NCBI GenBank assembly: GCA_016211215.1
Contig: JACQSR010000031.1
Span: 1-39,636 of the forward strand
Origin: Candidatus Woesearchaeota archaeon
Lineage (GTDB): Archaea; Nanobdellota; Nanobdellia; Woesearchaeales; JACQSR01
DNA length: 39,636 nucleotides
Reading direction: 5' to 3'
How positions within the stretch are numbered: the stretch's first letter is position 1; each line of letters opens with the position of its first letter. This document shows, piece by piece, positions 30,615-37,647 of the stretch. Made by a program: the position numbers and the translations under genes. The notes under the pieces are model-generated. The model worked only from the letters and a program-made list of their open reading frames with translations, had not been told where the DNA came from and made no database searches.

Positions 30615-33233
30615 ATGAAAAAGTACGTCTATTACTTTGACGAAGGAAATGCGGGAATGAAGGACTTGCTTGGCGGCAAGGGCGCAAATCTTGCTGAGAT
30701 GACATCTTTGGATATTCCCGTCCCGTCAGGATTCACCATAACCACTGAAGTGTGCGATGTTTACAACAGGAACAGCAAAACCTATCCCGGGGAAGTCCTT
30801 GACAATGTCTGGAAAAATCTTGAGAGGCTGGAAAAAGACATGGGAAAGAGTTTTGGCGACAGTGAAAATCCACTTTTAGTTTCTGTCCGTTCCGGCGCAA
30901 AAGTCTCAATGCCGGGCATGATGGACACCGTTCTCAATCTGGGATTAAATGATGAAACGGTGAAGGGCTTAATCAAAAAGACAAAAAATGAAAGATTCGC
31001 TTATGATTCCTACAGGAGATTCATCAACATGTTCGGCGATGTCGTCATGGGCATCGAGCACAGGCACTTCGAAGAAGTCCTGACAAAAATCAAGGAAAAC
31101 AAAGGGGCAAAATACGACACCGGGCTTGATGCTTCCGATTTGAAAAGGGTTGTGGAGGAATACAAAAAGGTGGTCAAAAAACACGCCGGCATGCCGTTCC
31201 CCGACGATCCGAAAAAGCAGCTGAAAATGGCGATTGACGCAGTCTTCAATTCCTGGATGGGGAAGCGCGCAGTTGCCTACCGCAGGATTCACGACATTAA
31301 AGGCCTTCTCGGAACTGCTGTCAATGTGCAGGCAATGGTATTCGGCAACATGGGCAATACCTCTGCAACCGGAGTTGCATTTACAAGAAACCCTTCAACA
31401 GGCGAAAACAAATTCTACGGCGAATTCCTGATTAATGCGCAGGGCGAGGATGTGGTTGCAGGCATAAGGACTCCTGAGCCAATCTCAAAATTAAGGCAGG
31501 AGATGCCGGAAGCGTACAAGCAGCTTGAATCCATTTACAAAAAGCTCGAAGCGCACTATAAAGACATGCAGGATATAGAGTTTACAATCGAGGACGGGAA
31601 ATTATACATGCTCCAGACAAGAACAGGAAAAAGGACAGCACATGCAGCAATAAGGATTGCAGTTGAAATGGAAAAAGAGGGATTGATAGACAGGAATACT
31701 GCGTTGCTCCGCGTTGACCCCAACCAGCTTAACCAATTGCTCCACAAGCAGCTCGACCACGTTGCAAAGCAAAAGGCAAAAATAATCGGAAAGGGTCTTC
31801 CTGCATCTCCTGGAGCGGCAGTCGGACAGGTGGTATTTACAGCAGAGCGCGCCCACGACCTTGCTGAAGACGGCCACAAGCTGATTTTAGTGAGGACCGA
31901 AACGTCGCCAGAAGACATCGAGGGTATGAATGCGGCGCAGGGGATCTTAACAGCAAGAGGGGGCATGACGAGCCATGCGGCAGTTGTGGCAAGAGGCATG
32001 GGAAAATGCTGCGTTGCAGGTTGCAGCGACATCATGATAAATGAGGGAGGAAAATCCTTTACTGCAGGCGGAACTAAAATAAATGAGCTTGAATGGATAA
32101 CCCTCGACGGCTCTGAGGGAAATGTTTACCTTGGCCAGGTAGCTGTAAAAGACCCGGAAATCTCAGGATACTTCCAGACTTTGATGAAATGGGCTGATGA
32201 AAAGAGAAAGCTGAAAGTAAGGGCAAATGCAGACACCCCAAAGGATTCCGAAGTCGCAATAAAATTCGGCGCGGAAGGAATTGGTCTGACAAGGACAGAG
32301 CACATGTTCTTTGAAGGCGATAGGATAAACGCAGTCCGGGAGATGATTTTGGCGGAAGACGAGGCAGGAAGAAGAAAGGCCTTGGCGAAAATAGAGCCAT
32401 TCCAGATATCTGATTTCATCGGAATATTCAGGGTTATGGACAATCTTCCGGTCACTATAAGATTGTTGGACCCCCCCCTGCACGAATTCCTCCCAAAGGA
32501 AGAAGGGGATATTAGGGAAATTGCGAAGGAGCTCGGTGTATCGGCTGAAAGGCTGCACAACACAATATCGGCGCTTCACGAATTCAACCCAATGCTTGGG
32601 TTCAGGGGCTGCAGATTGGGCATAGTATATCCCGAGATATTCGAGATGCAGGCTTCCGCAATAATCAAGGCAGCCATCGCCGCAAACAAATCTGGAAAAA
32701 AGGCATTGCCTGAGATAGAGATACCTGTTGTTGCAAATGTCAGGGAGATAGAAATCCTGAGGGATTTGATTAACTCAACTGCCCAGCGGCTTATCGCAGA
32801 ATCAGGCGTCAGGGTCAGCTATAAAATCGGCACAATGATAGAGCTTCCGAGGGCATGCGTTACCGCAGATGAAATTGCGCCCTTTGTCGAGTTTATGTCT
32901 TTCGGGACAAATGATTTGACCCAAACAACATACGGTTTCTCACGGGACGATGCGGGAAAATTCATCCAAAAATACATTGAAGCGGGAATATTTGAAAAAG
33001 ACCCCTTCCAGACAATTGACAGGAATGGCGTCGGCTCTTTGATGAAGCTCTGCATAGAAAAGGCAAGGGGGGTTAAAGAGATGGAGGTTGGAATCTGCGG
33101 AGAGCACGGCGGAGACCCAGATAGCGTTGAATTCTGCCACGAGATTGGATTGGATTATGTAAGCTGCTCCCCTTATCGTGTGCCAATAGCGAGGCTTGCT
33201 GCTGCCCAGGCTGTGTTGAAGGCAAATAAATAA
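30615..33233 (+). CDS. ppdK: Pyruvate, phosphate dikinase
   Basis: The 872-residue protein has the full three-domain layout: an ATP-grasp domain (GGKGANLAEM at about 15, SVRSGAKVSMPGMMDTVLNLG, MVFGNMGNTSATGVAFTRNPSTG), the swivelling phosphohistidine domain with GGMTSHAAVVARGMGKCCV (His454, against His455 in the clostridial enzyme), and the PEP/pyruvate barrel (GLTRTEHMF, RLLDPPLHEFLP, MIELPRA, SFGTNDLTQTTYG, GICGEHGGDP). It interconverts pyruvate, ATP and phosphate with PEP, AMP and PPi. The TATA box catttataaa (30581-30590) lies about 29 nt before ATG 30615, so the 40 extra upstream codons are not used. Confidence 0.97.
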   Translation: MKKYVYYFDEGNAGMKDLLGGKGANLAEMTSLDIPVPSGFTITTEVCDVYNRNSKTYPGEVLDNVWKNLERLEKDMGKSFGDSENPLLVSVRSGAKVSMPGMMDTVLNLGLNDETVKGLIKKTKNERFAYDSYRRFINMFGDVVMGIEHRHFEEVLTKIKENKGAKYDTGLDASDLKRVVEEYKKVVKKHAGMPFPDDPKKQLKMAIDAVFNSWMGKRAVAYRRIHDIKGLLGTAVNVQAMVFGNMGNTSATGVAFTRNPSTGENKFYGEFLINAQGEDVVAGIRTPEPISKLRQEMPEAYKQLESIYKKLEAHYKDMQDIEFTIEDGKLYMLQTRTGKRTAHAAIRIAVEMEKEGLIDRNTALLRVDPNQLNQLLHKQLDHVAKQKAKIIGKGLPASPGAAVGQVVFTAERAHDLAEDGHKLILVRTETSPEDIEGMNAAQGILTARGGMTSHAAVVARGMGKCCVAGCSDIMINEGGKSFTAGGTKINELEWITLDGSEGNVYLGQVAVKDPEISGYFQTLMKWADEKRKLKVRANADTPKDSEVAIKFGAEGIGLTRTEHMFFEGDRINAVREMILAEDEAGRRKALAKIEPFQISDFIGIFRVMDNLPVTIRLLDPPLHEFLPKEEGDIREIAKELGVSAERLHNTISALHEFNPMLGFRGCRLGIVYPEIFEMQASAIIKAAIAANKSGKKALPEIEIPVVANVREIEILRDLINSTAQRLIAESGVRVSYKIGTMIELPRACVTADEIAPFVEFMSFGTNDLTQTTYGFSRDDAGKFIQKYIEAGIFEKDPFQTIDRNGVGSLMKLCIEKARGVKEMEVGICGEHGGDPDSVEFCHEIGLDYVSCSPYRVPIARLAAAQAVLKANK

Positions 33234-33277
33234 AATTTACCAAAAAGATTATAAACTTAAAATCATCTCCCATTTAC

Positions 33278-33688
33278 ATGGTAGCTGATTACGTTGCAGG
33301 TGCGTTAAAGCAGGCGGAAGATTTTAAAAGAATGAGGGAAAGATATCTCGGCGGAGGAAAAGTCGGAGCTTATGATTTTTCGGGTATAGACCGCTTTTGG
33401 TTGAGATCCCAGTTAGGAGACATTAAATACTGGGGGATACCCGTTCCGGAGGAGTTTGAAACGGAACTGGAAGGTATCATTTGCAAAGCAGACGAGTTTG
33501 GGATAAATAGGTGGGAAAACAATTTTATTGGCTTAGAAATTACAGAAGGTCCGGTAATAGAATTACTCGAAGCTTTGGAGGGTTACCACAGGAAACTTGC
33601 TCAACACCTAAAAGACTATGAAGCCAGCCTTTTGTTTCCGTGGGAGCAGATTAGGCCCAAGAGAAAACCTGTGATGATGATTTCCTGA
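33278..33688 (+). CDS. Hypothetical protein
   Basis: The 136-residue protein is helical with many aromatic residues (IDRFWLRSQLGDIKYWGIPV) and no recognised family. The TATA-like gattataaac (33246-33255) lies 25 nt before ATG 33278, giving a leaderless start. No partner is apparent. Confidence 0.75.
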   Translation: MVADYVAGALKQAEDFKRMRERYLGGGKVGAYDFSGIDRFWLRSQLGDIKYWGIPVPEEFETELEGIICKADEFGINRWENNFIGLEITEGPVIELLEALEGYHRKLAQHLKDYEASLLFPWEQIRPKRKPVMMIS

Positions 33689-33731
33689 TTTCTTGGTTAA
33701 CATTTAAATACACCTAATATATAACCATCCC

Positions 33732-34526
33732 ATGCTCACCGAACGCCTCGATAAAGCCCGAGAAGCATTTCTTGGAAAAGATTTGGAAAAGGCTAAGGCA
33801 GCGCATTCTGAGAATTCAATCAAAAAGCACCTTGAGCAGCACAAAAGGGGCGGCCGTTACATTGGGGATTTGGTTTACGGCGCTTTGGACGGAATTATAA
33901 CCACTTTTGCAGTTGTCTCAGGAGTTGCAGGAGCATCCCTCTCAAGCGCCATAGTTCTGATACTGGGATTTGCCAACCTCTTTGGAGACGGCATTTCAAT
34001 GGCTATTGGAAATTATCTCAGCACAAAATCAGAGTCTGAGTTCTACAAGCGTGAAAGAAGCAGGGAGGAATGGGAGGTAGAAAATTACCCAAAAGGCGAG
34101 ATAGCTGAAGTCAGGGCAATTTATAGCAAGAAGGGTTTTAGGGGAAAACAGCTTGAGCAAATGGTTAAGCTGGTGACATCAAACAGGAAAGTCTGGATTG
34201 ACACAATGATGAGCGAGGAGCTGGGGCTTATAGAAGAGACAAAAACCCCCCTTAGGGGCGCTTCCTCAACATTCTTTGCGTTTGTTGTTGCAGGATTCAC
34301 ACCCTTGATTCCGTTTGTGCTTTCAATAGCATTTCCATCATTTCTTGCGTATGCATTTGCAGCATCTATAGTGCTGACATTTGTCGTTCTTTATGTCGTC
34401 GGAGCATTCCGCTCTTACGTAACTCACATAAAATGGTGGAAATCAGGCCTGGAAATGCTTATTGTCGGAAGCCTTGCTGCGGGAGTCGCATACATGGTGG
34501 GCTTTGCGTTGAAAGGGATTGTATAA
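33732..34526 (+). CDS. VIT1/CCC1-family metal transporter
   Basis: The 264-residue protein begins with a soluble helix, then the VIT1 hallmark segment YIGDLVYGALDGIITTFAVVSGVAGA and a second membrane helix FANLFGDGISMAIGNYLSTKSE. A metal-binding cytosolic helical region rich in Glu (FYKRERSREEWEVENYPKGEIAEV) and three more membrane helices follow, five in all. Family members move Fe2+ or Mn2+ out of the cytosol. The TATA box catttaaata lies 22-32 nt before ATG 33732. Confidence 0.9.
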   Translation: MLTERLDKAREAFLGKDLEKAKAAHSENSIKKHLEQHKRGGRYIGDLVYGALDGIITTFAVVSGVAGASLSSAIVLILGFANLFGDGISMAIGNYLSTKSESEFYKRERSREEWEVENYPKGEIAEVRAIYSKKGFRGKQLEQMVKLVTSNRKVWIDTMMSEELGLIEETKTPLRGASSTFFAFVVAGFTPLIPFVLSIAFPSFLAYAFAASIVLTFVVLYVVGAFRSYVTHIKWWKSGLEMLIVGSLAAGVAYMVGFALKGIV

Positions 34527-34537
34527 AAAAGTGATTT

Positions 34538-34843
34538 CTACTCTAACTCCCCACACCAGACAACCAGCAAAACACACCCTTTTGGACCGGAAGTTACGGA
34601 GTGTTTAGAACCTTTCTTGTTGATGATAAAATGGCCCTCCCTATACACGCCATTTTCATCCCCCATACTCCCCCTTAACACATAAACCCACTCAATGTCT
34701 GGATGCTTATGCTCAAGATATTTAATGTTTGGTTTCAATTTAACCATATCCAACTGTAGGTTTCTTGAGTTATCCCTTGCAAGATGTTTTGAGAGAACAT
34801 TCTTACGTTCAAATGACCATCTAATCTTTTTTGTATTAATCAT
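34538..34843 (-). CDS. Small cupin-domain protein
   Basis: The 101-residue protein has the cupin motif KYLEHKHPDIEWVYVLRGSMGDENGVYREGHF, with two metal-type His and Glu, then a second motif ending KHSVTSGPKGCVLLVVW. The ligand is unknown. The TATA-like CTTAAATACC (34873-34864) is about 26 nt before ATG 34843. Small stand-alone cupins act as sensors or isomerases; nothing here decides which. Confidence 0.85.
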   Translation of the reverse strand: MINTKKIRWSFERKNVLSKHLARDNSRNLQLDMVKLKPNIKYLEHKHPDIEWVYVLRGSMGDENGVYREGHFIINKKGSKHSVTSGPKGCVLLVVWCGELE

Positions 34844-34912
34844 TGCAATTCAAAACACCAAGAGGTATTTAAGATTAATGCACCTTGAAAATAAAAACGT
34901 GCCTGCGAGGAC

Positions 34913-35006
34913 TTTCATTAAGGGTTACATATTACCGTAGTTCGTGGGATTGAGTGGAACGAAATCCCACTTGGCTGCGGGGGTCTATCGGGTGCAACCC
35001 TTAGTT
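34913..35006 (-). other. tRNA intron 2 in the T loop (about 94 nt)
   Basis: The insert splits the T loop after TTCAA and before GT, close to positions 58/59. Boundaries can shift by one or two because of A runs. Its ends contain AAGGGTT and AACCCTT, a 7-bp helix next to the splice sites (bulge-helix-bulge). Inside is a perfect 8-bp hairpin, GTGGGATT/AATCCCAC, with an 11-nt loop. Confidence 0.75.
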
Positions 35007-35027
35007 TTGAACCCCGGACCTGCTGCT

Positions 35028-35050
35028 TTCTTTTGAGCATTTCAGCCCAA
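35028..35050 (-). other. tRNA intron 1 (canonical position, 23 nt)
   Basis: The insert lies between nucleotides 37 and 38, the usual archaeal site. Its ends TTGGGC and GCTCAA pair (one G-U), forming the central helix of a bulge-helix-bulge for the splicing endonuclease, with a TGAAAT loop. Confidence 0.8.
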
Positions 35051-35129
35051 TAGGAGGCAGCCGCGCTATCCAAGCTGCGCTACAGGCACGTATGAAGGGA
35101 GAGGTATCAGTTCGATTTATTAAACTTGC

Positions 35130-35169
35130 CGTTGAAAAGTTCTTGCCGTCAACTCGGCTAATTTCAACG
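35130..35169 (-). terminator. Nested hairpin directly after the DNA polymerase gene
   Basis: Arms CGTTGAAA and TTTCAACG enclose an inner GCCG/CGGC hairpin with a six-base loop. It begins 2 nt past the polB stop on the minus strand and lies before the tRNA promoter. It may stop or stabilise the polB transcript, but there is no good T run. Confidence 0.45.
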
Positions 35170-35171
35170 AC

Positions 35172-37616
35172 TCAGAAAAATCTTCCCAATGTGCCCTGCT
35201 CTTTCCCCACAAGCTCATCCTTGGAATGCCCGAGCACTTCAAATATTTTCTCTACTGCAGGAACCACCTGATTATTGATGTAATACTCAGCGTCATACTC
35301 CCCTTCCCTGACCTCTTCAGGCAATTTGGCCTTGTCTCTTACCTTGGAGCCAATCTCCGTAACAACATATGAGATAATAGTTCCCGGAGCAACAGCAACT
35401 CCCTTCGCCTCAAGCCTTTTTGCAATTGCCACATGCGGCCCAACGGTTTCATAGCTGCCTATCTCTTTTGTAATCTGCGTCTTGATAATCACCTTCTCGA
35501 CAGGAATCTTCTTGTCCCTCAGGTCTTTTATTGTCCCTTTTGTAATAACCAAAGCCTTCTCCGCATCACCTTCTTTCAGTATAATCTTCAGCACATTCTC
35601 CTGCAGCTCCTTTGCCACAAGGCTCCAGTTCCTCCTTACAGTCTCAAATCCCCTGATTTTTAGTATCCCATTGTCAGATATCAATGCGTATTTCTTTTTC
35701 GCCCCGGCGGTATTGTCCTTTGTCTGAACAAATATCCCTGCCGGGTAATGCCCCTCATACTCAAGTTCCATCAGCCCGGGCAGCTCAAGATTTACTGACT
35801 CCATGAACTTTTCCGCATCCTCTTTTGTTTTCTTGTCCAGAAGAAGGAATATGGAGTCTGTATCGGAATAAAGCACCGTAAACCCTTCTTTTTCTGCCTT
35901 TGAAATTACCTTGTGTATGTAATATCTTCCGTATGCGGTTGTTGACTGCGCAGACTCTATTGAATACCATCTTGCCCCGAAGAACCCATAGTAGCCGTAG
36001 AAGGAATTTGCAAGAAGCTTCAGCACATTCTCCCTGGCAGCAAGAAGCATGTCCTGCTGCTCCTGTTTCCTTATCATCTCCTTTATTCGCACACGGTGCT
36101 CGATTAGGTCCCCAATCACTGTGGGCAAAAAGCCGCGCTCCCTCTTGCAGAACCAATAGTTTGTTTTTCCGTCGTCAAACGGCACCTTTTCATCGCCGCA
36201 GCACTTGCAGTTCAGGGTTCCACCTGAAATGTTATGGGAGCTGATGATTGAAGGGTACAGGCTTCTGAAGTCAAAGACCGCAATATTTTTGTACAGCCCC
36301 GGCTTCGGCTCGAACACAAACGCTCCCTTGAAGGATTCCTCACGCCGTTTGCCCATGTCGCCGTGCTCAGGCCTGTTTGGCGCAATCTCATTGAACCTTG
36401 GCGCCTGCCTCAGTAGGTACCACTCAACAAGCTGGGAAAAGCCCATCCTGATAACCTCGTCCACCGGAAGGCCGATTATCTTCACGAGCTCGACCATGTT
36501 TGGAAGCAGTTTCCTGCACAGTTCATAGGTCAGCTTTGCGTCGTGAAGGTTGTACCTGCAGTATTCTTCTATTTTCTGCCCCCCCTCATCCCACGCTTTT
36601 GACATCTCATCAAGATTCACTTCAAGCTTCTTCTCGCCGATAAGCTCGTAGGCAACAGAGTTCAGGCTGTAAGATTCCGTCTCAAGGCCCCTCCCAAAAA
36701 TCCTTTGCACATACCTGAAGACATCTACATGGTTGATGCCGGCAATTTTCGCGTCTATGCCTCCCTTTCGGTTTATCTTCAGTTCAGAGTAATCCAATCC
36801 GATGTCCAGGCTGATTTTGTACTTCCTTGCCCTTGTTTCAATGTAGGGGAAATCAAACCCATCTGAGAAATATCCGGTAATAATCTCCGGCTTGAAATGC
36901 TCAATCGTCTCCTTGAACTTCTCAATTAGCTCTGCCTCGGACTCGACAAACTCTATGCTTTCATCCGAAGTCCTGAAGCGTTTCCATGTAAAAACCCTCC
37001 TGAAATCTTTCCCGTAAAATGCAAGCATGATAATCGGGTTCTTGTCCGGAAGAATTTCGCGCTCATTGTAGTATGTCTCAATGTCAAATGCAAGAATCCT
37101 TGGCTCCTCCGCTATATCTTCCCCCCTCTGCTCAATCCTCTCTGCCCTGAAAACAGGCACCTTTGATTTCACGGAGACAAATTCACCCTCAACTTCGTAA
37201 GGCGTGAAAGGCACTATCCCTCTGTCGATAAGATATCTTCTGGCAAACAGGATGTCATATTCGTGAACTGAATCAACAAAATCCCATTGGCTTATGGTAT
37301 CCTTGATTATTGGGACTGCTCCCGGAATATTGGTGTACACCTTTAAAGCCCTGACCTCTTTCCCATTGTACCTCCTTTTGACAATTTCAGTTCCGGTCAC
37401 AAATGCGGAAATCCGCTCATTCTCCACCTTCAGCAGCTCTATCTTGCTTTGAACCCTATCAAGCTCCCCGGATAGGACATAGAAATACGGCCTGAAGTTC
37501 TCGTCAGTTACGCATACTGTCTGCCCGTCAAAGGACCTGCCAAAGAGGTAAATTACTGCCTTGCCGTCTGTTATCCTGTATGTCGCGTCAAGCGGGAAAA
37601 AGCGTAATGTGGCCAT
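35172..37616 (-). CDS. polB: Family B DNA polymerase
   Basis: The 814-residue protein has the full set of motifs. The 3'-5' exonuclease has Exo I DIE (178-180), Exo II GYFSDGFDFPYI with Asp255, and Exo III YNLHDAKLTYEL with Asp359. The polymerase has motif A DFRSLYPS (449-456), motif B KLLANSFYG (533-541), and motif C YSDTDS (583-588). A cysteine cluster CKCCG...FC lies at 470-490. It is the replicative or repair polymerase of the B type and appears active. The TATA box CTTTATATAG (37644-37635) lies about 24 nt before ATG 37616, giving a leaderless start. Confidence 0.96.
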   Translation of the reverse strand: MATLRFFPLDATYRITDGKAVIYLFGRSFDGQTVCVTDENFRPYFYVLSGELDRVQSKIELLKVENERISAFVTGTEIVKRRYNGKEVRALKVYTNIPGAVPIIKDTISQWDFVDSVHEYDILFARRYLIDRGIVPFTPYEVEGEFVSVKSKVPVFRAERIEQRGEDIAEEPRILAFDIETYYNEREILPDKNPIIMLAFYGKDFRRVFTWKRFRTSDESIEFVESEAELIEKFKETIEHFKPEIITGYFSDGFDFPYIETRARKYKISLDIGLDYSELKINRKGGIDAKIAGINHVDVFRYVQRIFGRGLETESYSLNSVAYELIGEKKLEVNLDEMSKAWDEGGQKIEEYCRYNLHDAKLTYELCRKLLPNMVELVKIIGLPVDEVIRMGFSQLVEWYLLRQAPRFNEIAPNRPEHGDMGKRREESFKGAFVFEPKPGLYKNIAVFDFRSLYPSIISSHNISGGTLNCKCCGDEKVPFDDGKTNYWFCKRERGFLPTVIGDLIEHRVRIKEMIRKQEQQDMLLAARENVLKLLANSFYGYYGFFGARWYSIESAQSTTAYGRYYIHKVISKAEKEGFTVLYSDTDSIFLLLDKKTKEDAEKFMESVNLELPGLMELEYEGHYPAGIFVQTKDNTAGAKKKYALISDNGILKIRGFETVRRNWSLVAKELQENVLKIILKEGDAEKALVITKGTIKDLRDKKIPVEKVIIKTQITKEIGSYETVGPHVAIAKRLEAKGVAVAPGTIISYVVTEIGSKVRDKAKLPEEVREGEYDAEYYINNQVVPAVEKIFEVLGHSKDELVGKEQGTLGRFF

Positions 37617-37647
37617 AAAAAAGATAAATCAGGTTGCTATATAAAGA

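Larger units (their letters stand above)
34898..35089 (-). tRNA. tRNA-Arg (anticodon CCT) with two introns
   Basis: The gene reads GTGCCTG acceptor (35089-35083), D stem GCGC/GCGC, anticodon stem GCTGC (35061-35057), loop CTCCTA with anticodon CCT (35054-35052), 3' anticodon stem GCAGC (35026-35022), and T stem CGGGG (35016-35012) with TTCAA. Intron 2 interrupts here. The 3' part CCTCG-CAGGCAC-G lies at 34910-34898, pairing with the acceptor (7 of 7) and T stem (one G-U). A T run follows at 34897-34893. A TATA element at 35126-35114 lies about 30 nt upstream. Removing the two introns restores a normal cloverleaf of 75-76 nt. This is the only RNA gene found here. Confidence 0.9.

Noticed and set aside
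34950..34976. Perfect hairpin GTGGGATT/AATCCCAC as a free-standing terminator or small RNA
   Set aside because: It lies within the T-loop intron of the tRNA and has no T run.
34973..35089. A complete tRNA ending at CCCCCGCAGCC with no T-loop intron
   Set aside because: The 3' end would not pair with GTGCCTG; the matching CAGGCAC with discriminator and T run lies at 34905-34898.
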